Notes under the pieces: model-generated
What the model saw: the letters and a program-made list of their open reading frames with translations, nothing else
Told to the model about the DNA's origin: nothing
Database searches by the model: none
Program-made: the position numbers and the translations under genes
Shown: positions 16,493 to 26,257 of the stretch, in pieces
Layout of the letters: each line of letters begins with the position of its first letter
How positions within the stretch are numbered: the first letter of the stretch is position 1
Assembly (NCBI GenBank): GCA_016841725.1
Contig: JAENYP010000005.1
Coordinates: forward strand, 121,493-185,492
Source of the DNA: Thermincola carboxydiphila
Lineage (GTDB): Bacteria; Bacillota; Thermincolia; Thermincolales; UBA2595
Direction of reading: 5' to 3'
Length of the DNA: 64,000 nt

Positions 16493-17285
16493 TTTCTCCA
16501 GGGCTGCCGGTCTGTGTGCCGCCTTGCGGCTGAGAATACAGGTAATCTGCCCGCAATTTCAGGTCATGCCCTTCCAGAATTGCCTTCTGGTTGTAATAAT
16601 ACAGGGTTGTGGCAACTGCCTGAAGCGGCATGATTGCAATCTGCATAAATACACCGGCAATGGGTCCAATAACGGGTATTATGGAGATTACCTGGGAAAG
16701 AGCGCCAATCATGGCAAAACCCAGCAGCCCCATGACAACAATAAAACCAAATGTCCTCCAGAAATACCCCTTTACCAGTTCCCGGCTCCTTCCCAGTGCG
16801 GATGCGTATCCGGTATCCTCTAAAAAAACAACCGGGCTGATTAGGAAAAACCACGTCTGGAACAGTATTCCGGGCACTATTAACAGCAGGTAGCCAAAGG
16901 CGGTTGCCAGCCCGGACAGCAGTAATGCGACAAAATAGGGGAAAAACCGTTTCAGCCCAAACCTGAGGCCTTCCTTAACTACAATTTCGCGTCCCGCCAG
17001 ACTGTCGTCACACGCCTTGAAAAGGGCTCCCTGCATCGCAACCAGCCCAATCACAGCCGGAATAAACAGTATCAGTATGATTAATCCAAATACTATCATA
17101 AAGCCTGACTCATCTACTCCGATAACAGCCGCTGCTGCCACAGCAATAATAATAATTGCGGCAAAAGGCAGGTAACCAAGGAAGGTAATCATATACAGCT
17201 TCTTGATATTCTTTTTGAACAGGTCAATGCCAACATCAAGGATTTCTCCTATTCCCATTGGTTCAAAATATGTGTTGTTTGGCAT
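16452..17285 (-). CDS. Polytopic membrane protein, first gene of MoxR operon
   Basis: This 277-residue protein has six hydrophobic helices with NNTYFEPMGIGEILDVGIDLFKKNIKKLYMITFLGYLPFA at its start. The pattern is that of the glycerophosphodiester phosphodiesterase membrane-domain/DUF975-like group, which very often opens MoxR/DUF4129/DUF58 operons. The start pattern 'GEILDVGIDLFKKN' is typical. It is the first gene of seven on this strand (17285 to 10681), so the operon promoter should lie in 17286-17470. The function is unknown; a membrane scaffold role is an inference. Confidence 0.75.
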   Translation of the reverse strand: MPNNTYFEPMGIGEILDVGIDLFKKNIKKLYMITFLGYLPFAAIIIIAVAAAAVIGVDESGFMIVFGLIILILFIPAVIGLVAMQGALFKACDDSLAGREIVVKEGLRFGLKRFFPYFVALLLSGLATAFGYLLLIVPGILFQTWFFLISPVVFLEDTGYASALGRSRELVKGYFWRTFGFIVVMGLLGFAMIGALSQVISIIPVIGPIAGVFMQIAIMPLQAVATTLYYYNQKAILEGHDLKLRADYLYSQPQGGTQTGSPGEIVPDCAKGDVPLA

Positions 17286-17476
17286 CAGATACCTCCATAA
17301 TTATATTGGTTTCCTGACCGGGTTTTGTTATTGGTTTTTTCGACATTTCCTTACTACATTTTCGTCACCTATAAGCTTATTTCCTCCCTGTATCAATCGA
17401 GTTCTCATGTAAAATGAAGTTTGAAAATAAAAAATTCCAAGGTATGCTTTTGGCAAAACCTTGGAATGCTTGTTAC

Positions 17477-19567
17477 TCAGTGCAGGGCCCGAGACCGGGG
17501 TTGAACTCCGGTAAACTGGCTGTTATAAAGGTCGGCATAGAAACCGCCCTGGTCAATTAATGCCTTATGATTGCCCATTTCAATAATCCTGCCCTTATTC
17601 ATGACCAGAATAAGTTCGGCATCGCGGATTGTAGACAGCCTGTGGGCTATCACAAAACTTGTCCTGTTCTTCATGAGATTGGCCATAGCCCTTTGAATAA
17701 GGACTTCTGTCCTTGTATCCACACTGCTGGTGGCTTCATCAAGAATCAGGACCACAGGGTCAGCAAGTATGGCCCGGGCTATGGTAAGAAGCTGCTTCTG
17801 TCCCTGGGAAATATTGGTTGCTTCTTCATTAAGAACAGTATTATAGCCGTCAGGCAGTGTCCTTACAAAATGGTCGGCGTGAGCTGCTTTGGCTGCACGC
17901 ACTATTTCTTCCATAGTTGCACCTGATTTGCCATAGGCTATATTATCCCTGATGGTCCCGTTAAATAACCAGGTATCCTGAAGCACCATTCCAAACATTT
18001 TGCGCAGCGCGCTGCGCTCCATAACCTTGATGTCCACACCATCAATACTGATTCTGCCGGCGTCTATTTCGTAAAAGCGCATCAACAAGTTCACCAGCGT
18101 GGTTTTACCCGCACCGGTGGGGCCGACAATAGCAATGGTATGACCTCTTCTTACATCCAGGTTCATATCCTCTATCAGCGGTACATCCTCTTCATAACGG
18201 AAAAACACATGTTCAAATTTGACATCGCCTTTCGGCATTTCAATTACTTTTGCATGAGGGCTGTCGGGGACTTCTTCCTCTTCATCCAGCACCTCAAATA
18301 CCCGTTCTGCACAGGCAATCGTTGCTTGAATAACATTGGCGATATTTGCCGTTTGAATAATGGGCATGGTGAGGGACCTTGAATACTGGATAAAAGCCAG
18401 GATATCCCCGAACCCCAGGATATTCCTGGTAATCCAGATGCCTCCGACAATACTTATGCCTACATATCCCAGGTTGCCTATGAAATTCATCAGGGGGAAC
18501 ATTATACCTGATACGAATTGAGCTTTCCATCCTGCGCTGTACAGCCTGTCGTTTACAGCTTCAAATTTCTCTAATGAATCTCCTTCACGTCCGAATGCCT
18601 TCACTATTTTATGCCCTGTATACATCTCCTCAACATGACCGCTAAGCTGACCCAGTTCTTTCTGTTGAGCCGCAAAGTATTTTTGAGACTTCCTGGCAAT
18701 GAAGGCAGTCGTCCCAATATACAGGGGAAGTGTGGCAATTACTATCAGGGTGAGTATTGGGCTGATTGTCAGCATCATAATGATATAGCCGATAATTGTA
18801 ATCACCGAGGTGATAACCTGAGTTAAACTCTGCTGCAGTGTTGTGGCAATGGTATCGGTATCATTGGTAACACGGCTTAAGATATCACCATGGGGATGGC
18901 GGTCAAAATATTGCAGCGGCAGCCTGGCCAGTTTATTGTCTACTTCCCTGCGCAAATCATATACCGTTTTTTGGGCCACACCGGACATCACCAAACCCAT
19001 GACCAGGCTGAAAGAAGCGCTTACCAGGTACATGCCCAGCAGGATTAAGGCTATGTCACCGATGGATTGAAAATCATATTGTCCGTTTGTTTCTCTGATG
19101 GCTCTGATGGCCCCATTAATCTGCTCATCTGTCAATTTCACCTTTTCTCCGGCCTGCGGACCGTTATCCGGCATTTTTTTACTCAGGTCTATCATTTTTC
19201 GGACTATGTCTGCCTTCTGGTCTGCATCTTTGACCTGATTCAGCATAGGCAGCTTCACAAATTCCTCGATAGGGTTCATTTTTTGAGCTTCAGACATTTT
19301 TTCCAGCATCATCCTGGCCATATAACTGTCCTGCAGTTTGTTCATTGCCTTGGCAGCCACCTTCGGTGCAGCTATGGTAAATAATGTGCTGCCAATGGCA
19401 AATATCAAAACAATAATCAAACTGACTACATGTGGCCGCAAGTATCTGCCAAGCCTTTTCAGAGTCCCTTTAAAATCCTTTGCCTTTGCCACAGGCTGGG
19501 CAAAACGGGGTCCCATTCCGCCGCCTGCGACGCCCCCTGGCCCCTGGCTGCTGTTTTGTTTACTCAC
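17477..19567 (-). CDS. ABC exporter subunit, permease-ATPase fusion (YfiC/BmrD-like)
   Basis: This 696-residue type IV ABC half-exporter has an N-terminal Gly/Pro-rich cytoplasmic tail of about 35 residues, six membrane helices and an ATPase domain. The ATPase shows Walker A GPTGAGKTT, signature ISQGQ (degenerate relative to LSGGQ), Walker B VLILDEATSSVD and H-loop IAHRLST. An extended extracytoplasmic loop of about 90 residues lies between helices 1 and 2. It overlaps the upstream partner gene by four bases, so they form a heterodimer. The exporter probably extrudes drugs or lipids; its genes follow a MarR regulator. Confidence 0.9.
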   Translation of the reverse strand: MSKQNSSQGPGGVAGGGMGPRFAQPVAKAKDFKGTLKRLGRYLRPHVVSLIIVLIFAIGSTLFTIAAPKVAAKAMNKLQDSYMARMMLEKMSEAQKMNPIEEFVKLPMLNQVKDADQKADIVRKMIDLSKKMPDNGPQAGEKVKLTDEQINGAIRAIRETNGQYDFQSIGDIALILLGMYLVSASFSLVMGLVMSGVAQKTVYDLRREVDNKLARLPLQYFDRHPHGDILSRVTNDTDTIATTLQQSLTQVITSVITIIGYIIMMLTISPILTLIVIATLPLYIGTTAFIARKSQKYFAAQQKELGQLSGHVEEMYTGHKIVKAFGREGDSLEKFEAVNDRLYSAGWKAQFVSGIMFPLMNFIGNLGYVGISIVGGIWITRNILGFGDILAFIQYSRSLTMPIIQTANIANVIQATIACAERVFEVLDEEEEVPDSPHAKVIEMPKGDVKFEHVFFRYEEDVPLIEDMNLDVRRGHTIAIVGPTGAGKTTLVNLLMRFYEIDAGRISIDGVDIKVMERSALRKMFGMVLQDTWLFNGTIRDNIAYGKSGATMEEIVRAAKAAHADHFVRTLPDGYNTVLNEEATNISQGQKQLLTIARAILADPVVLILDEATSSVDTRTEVLIQRAMANLMKNRTSFVIAHRLSTIRDAELILVMNKGRIIEMGNHKALIDQGGFYADLYNSQFTGVQPRSRALH

Positions 19568-21291
19568 GCGATTTCCTCCTCCGACAGCTGTGAGGATACA
19601 ATCTCGCGGTATACCTCGCAGGTATTTAGCAGATCCTTGTGAGTTCCCATTCCGGTAATCTGTCCTTCATCCAGAACAATGATCCTGTCTGCATCCATAA
19701 CAGTACCTACCCTCTGAGCAACAATAATCACCGTTGCTTCTGTAGTCTCTTTTTTCAGGGCTGCACGCAGGAGCGCATCTGTTGTGAAGTCAAGGGCCGA
19801 AAAACTATCATCAAATACATAAATTTCCGGTTTTCTTACCAGCGCCCTGGCAATAGAAAGGCGCTGTTTCTGCCCGCCTGATACGTTGGCGCCGCCCTGC
19901 TCAATTTCGTGGGCACAGCCGCCTTCCATATCGGAGATAAACTCAGCAGCCTGGGCAACATTTGCGGCATGCTTGATTTCTTCTTCTGTTGCCTGGTCAT
20001 AACCGAATTTAATGTTTTCCATGATTGAACCCGAAAAGAGGACTGCTTTTTGCGGCACAAAACCGATTTTAGCCCGGAGACTTTCCTGGGATATCTCCCT
20101 GACATCTACACCGTCAATAAGAATGCTGCCACTGTCCACATCATAAAATCTCGGAATAAGGTTAATCAGGGTTGATTTACCTGAGCCTGTACTGCCAACT
20201 ATGGCAGTAACTTCACCGGGGCGGGCCAAAAAGGAGATATTCCGCAAAACCGGTTTCTCGGCGCCATGATAACTAAAGGTGACATCCTTGAATTCTACAT
20301 AGCCCCTTCCGGTAAAAGACTCATTTGGTTTCTCCGCATCCGTTATGGCCGGCACAGTGTCAAGAACCTCGTTGATTCTAACCGCTGCAGCCTGTGCCCG
20401 TGGGACCATAACGAACATCAGGGAAAGCATCAGCATGGAAAACATTATCATCATAGCATACTGGGTAAAGGCGGCAAGTGCGCCCAGGTCCATGCTGCCT
20501 TGACTGATACGGATACCCCCAAACCAGAGAACAGACAGGGAAGTCAGGTTCATCACCAGCATAATGGCAGGCATCATGAAAGCCATGACTTGGTTTACTT
20601 TTATAAAGTTGCCTGTAAGGTCGGCATTCGCTGCATCAAAACGCTTTCTTTCGTGGTCTAAGGTATCAAAAGCACGAATTACGCGAATACCGGTCAGCTT
20701 TTCACGCAAAACAAGATTGATTTTATCGATTTTTACCTGAACCAACCTGAACAGAGGCATCCCCCGCGATGCAATCAAGGCAATCACCAGGGCCAGGACC
20801 GGTATTGCAGCTGCCAGCACCCAGGTAAGTGTCCTGTCTTCCCGGAAGGCCATGATGATGCCACCAACAGCCATCATGGGAGCGCTGACCATCAGGCGCA
20901 TTATCAGCACAGTAACCATCTGAATCTGATTAATATCGTTGGTTGTCCTGGTAATAAGGGTAGCAGTGCCTAACTTATCAAATTCGTTTAATGAGAAGCT
21001 CTCAACTCTTTGAAAAACCTTGCTGCGCAGGATTGTTCCCAGACCGAGGGCAATTTTCGATGACAGTAAGCCGGCAATAATCGCACTGACAACTCCACCT
21101 CCGGCAACAAGAAGCATCAATCCTCCGATCTGCATAATCTTGTTGGTATCGCCGCTCATAACACCATCATTGATTATTCTTGACATCAATGTGGGCAGAT
21201 AAAGGTCTCCCATCGTTTGCAAAAATATAAATACCAGCACACCGGTCACCATAGCGCTAAATGGCTTTAAAAATCTGTATAGTCTAAGCAT
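19564..21291 (-). CDS. ABC exporter subunit, permease-ATPase fusion (YfiB/BmrC-like)
   Basis: This protein of about 575 residues, the second half of a heterodimeric ABC exporter, has six membrane helices, Walker A GSTGSGKST, signature VSGGQ and Walker B IYVFDDSFSALD. The catalytic Glu after Walker B is replaced by Asp (VFDDS), and the H-loop is IVAQRVGTV, with Gln in place of His. This subunit therefore carries the degenerate ATP site usual in heterodimeric exporters, while the partner keeps the DE and H. ATG 21291 follows GAGGG; the frame opens at 21336 without a ribosome site. Confidence 0.9.
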   Translation of the reverse strand: MLRLYRFLKPFSAMVTGVLVFIFLQTMGDLYLPTLMSRIINDGVMSGDTNKIMQIGGLMLLVAGGGVVSAIIAGLLSSKIALGLGTILRSKVFQRVESFSLNEFDKLGTATLITRTTNDINQIQMVTVLIMRLMVSAPMMAVGGIIMAFREDRTLTWVLAAAIPVLALVIALIASRGMPLFRLVQVKIDKINLVLREKLTGIRVIRAFDTLDHERKRFDAANADLTGNFIKVNQVMAFMMPAIMLVMNLTSLSVLWFGGIRISQGSMDLGALAAFTQYAMMIMFSMLMLSLMFVMVPRAQAAAVRINEVLDTVPAITDAEKPNESFTGRGYVEFKDVTFSYHGAEKPVLRNISFLARPGEVTAIVGSTGSGKSTLINLIPRFYDVDSGSILIDGVDVREISQESLRAKIGFVPQKAVLFSGSIMENIKFGYDQATEEEIKHAANVAQAAEFISDMEGGCAHEIEQGGANVSGGQKQRLSIARALVRKPEIYVFDDSFSALDFTTDALLRAALKKETTEATVIIVAQRVGTVMDADRIIVLDEGQITGMGTHKDLLNTCEVYREIVSSQLSEEEIA

Positions 21292-21342
21292 AATTTTTCC
21301 CTCTTTTACTAAGTCTTCGCCTGGTGGAAGGAACATTAATTT

Positions 21343-21789
21343 CTAAGGTTCAGGATTTCTATCGTTCAGGATATTTTTCAGTAAACTTAATCCTTCGATT
21401 ATTATCTCAAATTCTGCGGCAGTCCCTGTGCCGAGTAAGTCTGCGAACATTTCTTCGGCCTTTTTATGCACCCCCTTAAAAAGTTCATCAACCTTTGGTG
21501 TTACATTGACATAGACCAGCCTTCTGTCCTTAGCACTCCTGGTTCTCACAACCAACTGCTGTTTTTCCAGCCTGTCAATTATTCCGGAAATTGTGCTATT
21601 TGATAGATTAACCTTCCGGCTTAACTCACTAATCTTCATTTCACCAAATTTCATTAATGTACCAATCACTATACCTTGTGGTATCGTTATGCCAAGGTTT
21701 CTAAAATCATGGCGCATATTATGCTTTATTACTTTGCTTATTTCGGAGAAGAGTCTTACCACCTCTGCCTTTTTATTTGTGGTTTCCAT
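21343..21789 (-). CDS. MarR-family transcriptional regulator
   Basis: This MarR protein of about 148 residues has a winged helix (MKISELSRKVNLSNSTISGIIDRLEKQQLVVRTRSAKDRRLVYVNVTPKVDELF). It precedes the two exporter genes on the same strand (about 50-base gap) and most likely represses the whole unit. The start is ATG 21789 (METTNKKAEVV), about 9 nt after GGGGG; an upstream in-frame ATG (21858) lies in the presumed operator/5' region. The ligand is unknown; in such operons it is usually a drug or phenolic compound. Confidence 0.9.
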   Translation of the reverse strand: METTNKKAEVVRLFSEISKVIKHNMRHDFRNLGITIPQGIVIGTLMKFGEMKISELSRKVNLSNSTISGIIDRLEKQQLVVRTRSAKDRRLVYVNVTPKVDELFKGVHKKAEEMFADLLGTGTAAEFEIIIEGLSLLKNILNDRNPEP

Positions 21790-21865
21790 TGTTTCATACC
21801 CCCAAGCGCTATATCCATGTTTCGATACAGAAAACTTTCTTATCCCAATACCTTTCATGGTAAGT

Positions 21866-21940
21866 TTTTCGCATAGTAATGTTTCGTATGCGAATGTTTC
21901 GTACAGAAATTATCTTACCTATTTTTTTAAATATTGTCAA
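21866..21940 (-). promoter_or_regulatory. Promoter and repeated operator of the MarR-exporter operon
   Basis: On the minus strand the -35 is TTGACA (21935-21940), the spacer is 17 bp and the -10 is TAAGAT (21912-21917). Just downstream are three related half-sites: TTCGTAC, the near-palindrome TTCGTATGCGAA (21883-21894), and TTCGCATA. This is the expected position for an autorepressor that blocks the transcription start. Confidence 0.75.
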
Positions 21941-21966
21941 CTGGAAAAACGTTTGGTGTCTGCTAC

Positions 21967-22008
21967 AAAAAAACAACTGCCGGGTCCAATTCATTCTGGA
22001 CCCGGCAG
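21967..22008 (-). terminator. Terminator of the M24 peptidase gene
   Basis: A perfect 12-bp stem, CTGCCGGGTCCA (21977-21988) with TGGACCCGGCAG (21997-22008), is followed on the minus strand by TTGTTTTTTTG. Confidence 0.9.
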
Positions 22009-22027
22009 CCGCTTTGCCGGAAATACC

Positions 22028-23215
22028 TTATTGTATGATGACCAACTCATCCGGGGAATTTGTTACCTTTTCAACTCCCTTTTCCGTAAGTATAAATGTG
22101 TTTTCAATTCCCACAAGCCCTTCTCCCGGAAAGACAAATTTAGGTTCCAGAGCAAAAACCATACCCGGTTCCAGCTTAACATCAACACCCTTTGCCAGTA
22201 CCGGAAATTCATCCAGTTCCAGGCCGACCCCGTGACCGATAAACTTCACCCGGTCAGAACCGCTGCCCATGAAATGGTCCCCCAGTCCGGCTTCGTCCGC
22301 CATTTTAAGGGCCAGGTCATAAAGGCTGCTTCCATTGGCACCGGGTTCGACACGTTCAAGAACCGCATCCTGTATCTTCAGAGCTGTGTTAAATGCCCTG
22401 ATCAGCTTATCAGATAGGTAATCGATGGCATAAATACGCGACCGGTCTGTAATATATCCGCCCCACAACCCGGCATAATCAACCAGGATGGGTTCACCAG
22501 TCTCGATTGTCTTAAAACTGCATCCCTGGGGGAATACCGGATGGAGCCCCTGCCCCCCGCCCACTCCGTCAAAACAGGAAGGTACAGCAGCCGCCCATCC
22601 TGACATCAACTGCCCGAAAAACATCGTATTTCCAAAGGCACGCATGCTCATATGTCCGATATGGCCGGCTTTTCGGGCCCGTTCTTCGATTTTGGCTGCA
22701 AGTGCCACCTCTGTTATCCCGGCCCTGATTATCCCGGGTATCTCGTCATAGACATCGGTCATCTTGCGCCCCGAAACCCGCAGAAGTTCCATTTCATACC
22801 CGGACTTAACCTGCCTTACCTGTCTGATAAGGCCCGAGATGTCCACCAGCTTCGTGCCGGAGAACATCTTAGCATAAAAAAGGTAAGTATTTGCCGGCAG
22901 TACATCCATTTCCAGGCCTAAAACCGCCGGAGCTCTGCCTCCCGCTATTAACAGTTCAGGAAGCTTCTTGACACTGGCCAGAGGAAAAACGTTTGCCATC
23001 GCAGATTCATCCCTGGCCCTGGCAAAGCTCTTCTTAACCCACAGTACCGGGTCACCGGAAGAAGGTATGTAAAGATAGCCGTTTTGTGCCGTCCCCGAAA
23101 AATAAAATAAATCAACAGGCTGCACAATCAATGCGCCAGCTACCCCGTTCTCTCCCAGCAGTAACTGAAACCTGCTAATCCGGGACTCAATTTCTCTTTT
23201 GGGTATCAGAGACAT
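22028..23215 (-). CDS. M24-family metallopeptidase (Xaa-Pro aminopeptidase-like)
   Basis: This 395-residue protein has an N-terminal creatinase-like domain (about 1-150) and a C-terminal pita-bread M24 domain (about 165-395). Candidate metal ligands are seen in ILVDYAGLWGGYITDRSRIY (two Asp), FIGHGVGLELDEFPVL (His) and VFALEPKFVFPGEGLVGIENTFILT (two Glu). All five M24 ligands appear present, so it should be an active cytosolic peptidase for X-Pro peptides or a related substrate. The ATG follows GGGGGG. It is monocistronic with its own terminator. Confidence 0.9.
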   Translation of the reverse strand: MSLIPKREIESRISRFQLLLGENGVAGALIVQPVDLFYFSGTAQNGYLYIPSSGDPVLWVKKSFARARDESAMANVFPLASVKKLPELLIAGGRAPAVLGLEMDVLPANTYLFYAKMFSGTKLVDISGLIRQVRQVKSGYEMELLRVSGRKMTDVYDEIPGIIRAGITEVALAAKIEERARKAGHIGHMSMRAFGNTMFFGQLMSGWAAAVPSCFDGVGGGQGLHPVFPQGCSFKTIETGEPILVDYAGLWGGYITDRSRIYAIDYLSDKLIRAFNTALKIQDAVLERVEPGANGSSLYDLALKMADEAGLGDHFMGSGSDRVKFIGHGVGLELDEFPVLAKGVDVKLEPGMVFALEPKFVFPGEGLVGIENTFILTEKGVEKVTNSPDELVIIQ

Positions 23216-23230
23216 TTTGTTACCCCCCAG

Positions 23231-23266
23231 TTGAAATTTATTTGAAAGTTGAAATTTGATTGAAAT
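23231..23266. repeat. Two tandem copies of GTTGAAATTTATTTGAAA-like 18-mer
   Basis: Two adjacent near-identical 18-bp units lie just upstream of the M24 peptidase gene, differing by about two bases. They may be a regulatory site or slippage. Confidence 0.7.
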
Positions 23267-23460
23267 ATGATGGCTGCCAATAGTTAAATACAGATATAAT
23301 TATATACTTTTCAAAAAAGTTTTTCATTTAACTTAAGTCAAATTGTATAAATTAATACCTGAAGGGTAGGATACAGATTTTAACAGTACAAAAAATAATA
23401 TGTGTTGGAAATTATCTGGCTTTCAATATATAATGAAACCCGGGATAAGGAGGTAATTTT

Positions 23461-23826
23461 ATGGAAATTGGATTTAATGACCTTTTGAATTTTCTCCGAG
23501 ACAGTCTCGTGCGCAGGGGGTTTGTCATAACGGCTGCAATTGATACCAACCCTGAGGACCTGCCGGTAAGTAATGGTATCAGGCCTGATGTAACGGCCAT
23601 CTTGAAGAATGCTAAAACCGTTTACGGAAAAATAGAACTTCCTGAAGACAATTTTTCCACAGAACAGTGGGACAGGCTCAGGGCGCTTTCGGCCGACTCT
23701 TCAATAACCCTTTATGTAGCCTTCCCTGAAGCAGAAAAAATGAATTTTATCCTGTCACTGATTAACGGCAAACTTGCCGAACGGCAAAATATATTCCGAA
23801 TATATATGGGGAAGGGAATGGTTTAG
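23461..23826 (+). CDS. Hypothetical protein, 121 residues
   Basis: This is a soluble protein with predicted alpha/beta content, no signal peptide and no cysteines. It begins MEIGFNDLLNFLRDSLVRRGFVITAAIDTN; the middle has RPDVTAILKNAKTVYGKIEL and the end NIFRIYMGKGMV. AAGGAGG precedes the ATG by about 8 nt, so it is a genuine gene. It may bind or degrade something small, but no known family could be named. It is divergent from the M24 peptidase and lies before the glucan phosphorylase gene. Confidence 0.6.
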   Translation: MEIGFNDLLNFLRDSLVRRGFVITAAIDTNPEDLPVSNGIRPDVTAILKNAKTVYGKIELPEDNFSTEQWDRLRALSADSSITLYVAFPEAEKMNFILSLINGKLAERQNIFRIYMGKGMV

Positions 23827-24143
23827 TGTTGATTATTCCTGAAAAAATTACTATGTATGGTCAGTAAATTTATCCGGCAGCTAACCGCCATTTTGGTGTT
23901 TTATACCCTCAATCCGGTATTTCACACCCCTTAAACCGCATTTCAGACCATAGGACTGGGAAAAAACCAGCCAATAATTAATAATATCTATATAAAGAGC
24001 TTCTTTTAAAAAGCTCACCCATACTCCCAGCTCGAATACCTGCCGCCTGCACCGGCAGGTATTCTACATTATAGAGTAAATATGCATAATTTCTCCCCTG
24101 CCATAAAAGACTAAGTCCCAGAATACTCTTATTTTGAGGGGAG
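23827..24143. other. Intergenic region before glgP
   Basis: There is no gene here. It contains a strong hairpin at about 24034-24064 (GAATACCTGCCG...CCGGCAGGTATTC) about 80 bp before the glucan phosphorylase start, followed by AT-rich sequence. The hairpin has no T run and could be a regulator site or the 5' end of the mRNA. Confidence 0.5.
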
Positions 24144-25904
24144 GTGTTCTGGCATTCCTTGTCATTTACAGGTTTGCCGGAAAATATATTGAGGACAGAT
24201 AACCCATCAGGTTCACCCCGGGTAGCTTATTTTTGCATGGAATACGGATTGAGCAGCGCCCTGCCCATTTACGCCGGAGGACTTGGTGTTCTTGCCGGAG
24301 ATTACCTCAAGGCAGCCAAAGACCTGAACGCTCCGGTAACAGGCATCGGAATCCTATGGAATCAGGATTATACGGAACAGTTTATCGGGCAGGACGGGTA
24401 TCCTTACGATATGTATCCCAATTATGACTTTTCTGCAGTCGAAGATACAGGGTTGAAAGTAACCCTGCGTGTCAGGGGGGCCGACGTGGCCTGCAAGGTC
24501 CATAAAATTGAAAAATACGGAAATGCCACAATATATCTCCTGGATACCAATTTCCCCGGCAGTCCGCACGGCTGGATGACCAACCGCCTGTATGGAGGAG
24601 TGCAACAGGACCGCGTTGCTGCTGAAATGATTCTTGGCATAGGCGGGGTAAGAGCTCTCCGGGCCCTGGGGATTGAGGTTGACATTTATCATTTTAATGA
24701 AGGGCATGCATTATTTGCCGGTGTCGAACTGATCAGGGAAAAAATGCAGCAGAACAAAATATCTTTCCATGAAGCCTGGAAATTAACCCAAAAAGAGGTG
24801 GTCTTCACAACACATACCCCTGTTGAAGCAGGCAATGAAATCTGGGGCCATGACCTTTTGCAGCATATGGAGGCCTATAACGGGCTGAACTATGAGCAAA
24901 TGCGTGATATCGGTGATGACCCTTTCAACATGACCATAGCTGCCCTGAGGATGGCTGACACGGCCAATGCCGTATCCAAACTTCATGGTCAGACGGCAAG
25001 AAGCATGTGGGGCAATGTTTATGAAACCGCCCCGATCATCTCCATTACCAATGGTATCCATGTGAACACCTGGCAGGATGAACGCATCCGGAATGCCTTT
25101 GAAAAAGGTGAAGACCTCTGGGAACCGCACTTGCAGTGCAAAAAAGAACTTGCAGACTTTATCAAACAGCATACGGGGACTACCCTCAACCCGGAGGCTC
25201 TGGTGATAGGTTTTGCCCGGAGGGTAGCTCCATACAAAAGAAGTGAGCTGATCTTCCGGAATACGGATATCATTGACCCACTGCTCAGGGAAGGAAAACT
25301 GCAGCTTGTTTTCTCAGGTAAAGCACACCCAAGGGATTCAATGGGCAAGGACATTATCCGGAAGCTGGTGGAAATGGACCGGAAATACCGCGATGCTGTC
25401 GTCTTCCTGGAAAACTACAATATGGAAATTGCGCAGCTGATGGTCAGGGGATGTGATGTATGGCTGAATAACCCCAGGAGACCCCTGGAAGCCAGCGGAA
25501 CCTCCGGAATGAAGGCCGCAGTAAACGGGGTGCTTAACCTGAGCGTGCTTGACGGCTGGGTTGCCGAGGGACTGCAGCACGGTGTAAGCGGTTGGCTCCT
25601 GTGTTCCATATGCGGAAAAGAAGTCCACGCAGAAAATCAGGACGAATATGATTTGCAGAGATTGTATGAAGTGCTGCTGTCAGAAGTGGTTCCTACTTAT
25701 TACAAGGATAAAAGCAGGTGGCACAATATGATGCGTTCCAGTATTGATATGGCTCACTACCAGTTTTCCTCCCACCGCATGCTGAGGGAATATTATGATG
25801 TCATGTACCAAAAGACCGCCCTGAACCAGGGCGGGTATGTCAGGCCGCATTCATTTATGATCTCGGCGCCGGAATATGTGAAACCGCCACGTCAGTACCA
25901 GTAA
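24144..25904 (+). CDS. glgP: Alpha-glucan (glycogen) phosphorylase, short form
   Basis: This is a 586-residue protein of glycosyltransferase family 35, releasing glucose-1-phosphate from alpha-1,4-glucans with pyridoxal phosphate. Seen: VAYFCMEYGLSSALPIYAGGLGVLAGDYLKAAKDL at the start, HFNEGHALFAG, FTTHTPVEAGNEIW, RRVAPYKR, and the PLP-lysine region RPLEASGTSGMKAAVNGVLNLSVLDGW. It belongs to the short bacterial/archaeal subgroup that lacks the extended N-terminus. The start is uncertain: GTG 24144 sits on the GAGGGGAG ribosome site, and a TTG 15 bases later is possible. No other glycogen genes lie nearby. Confidence 0.9.
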   Translation: MFWHSLSFTGLPENILRTDNPSGSPRVAYFCMEYGLSSALPIYAGGLGVLAGDYLKAAKDLNAPVTGIGILWNQDYTEQFIGQDGYPYDMYPNYDFSAVEDTGLKVTLRVRGADVACKVHKIEKYGNATIYLLDTNFPGSPHGWMTNRLYGGVQQDRVAAEMILGIGGVRALRALGIEVDIYHFNEGHALFAGVELIREKMQQNKISFHEAWKLTQKEVVFTTHTPVEAGNEIWGHDLLQHMEAYNGLNYEQMRDIGDDPFNMTIAALRMADTANAVSKLHGQTARSMWGNVYETAPIISITNGIHVNTWQDERIRNAFEKGEDLWEPHLQCKKELADFIKQHTGTTLNPEALVIGFARRVAPYKRSELIFRNTDIIDPLLREGKLQLVFSGKAHPRDSMGKDIIRKLVEMDRKYRDAVVFLENYNMEIAQLMVRGCDVWLNNPRRPLEASGTSGMKAAVNGVLNLSVLDGWVAEGLQHGVSGWLLCSICGKEVHAENQDEYDLQRLYEVLLSEVVPTYYKDKSRWHNMMRSSIDMAHYQFSSHRMLREYYDVMYQKTALNQGGYVRPHSFMISAPEYVKPPRQYQ

Positions 25905-25919
25905 TATCAGTGAAATCGA

Positions 25920-25952
25920 AAACCGCTTCAGGCCCATCGCCTGAAGCGGTTT
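25920..25952. terminator. Bidirectional terminator between glgP and the DUF1540 gene
   Basis: AAACCGCTTCAGGC pairs perfectly with GCCTGAAGCGGTTT around CCATC. It serves the two convergent genes. Confidence 0.9.
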
Positions 25953-25960
25953 GATTATGC

Positions 25961-26209
25961 TTAACTCTGCTTGTAAACTCCGTCAGCATTTATTTTATCA
26001 CTCTGATTGGGAACAAAGGTCTTGCAGGCCGTCTCCATACATGTATTTGCAGGAGTGGGGGCCGCCATTGATGCCTGGGGAGCATCAAAATTATCGGGCA
26101 TGCTGTCACCCACCGCATCTGATGTTACCATGATCTTATTGGCCTTGCAGTGATTACCGTTTGCCCAGTAGTGACATGTGTTGACTGAACAATAGATTTC
26201 CTGGTTCAT
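25961..26209 (-). CDS. DUF1540 domain protein
   Basis: This 82-residue cysteine-rich protein starts NQEIYCSVNTCHYWANGNHCKANKIMV and has a later ETACKTF. The CxxxxCxYWxxGxxCxAxxI motif is the DUF1540 signature, common in spore-forming Firmicutes and probably metal-binding. An AGGTGAT ribosome site precedes the ATG. The proline- and alanine-rich middle looks disordered. The function is unknown; it lies about 50 bases downstream of the flavoprotein gene on the same strand and may be cotranscribed. Confidence 0.9.
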   Translation of the reverse strand: MNQEIYCSVNTCHYWANGNHCKANKIMVTSDAVGDSMPDNFDAPQASMAAPTPANTCMETACKTFVPNQSDKINADGVYKQS

Positions 26210-26257
26210 TTTATCACCTCCTGGTCAATAGGTTTTCCCTATTGAGCCGGGAGTATG

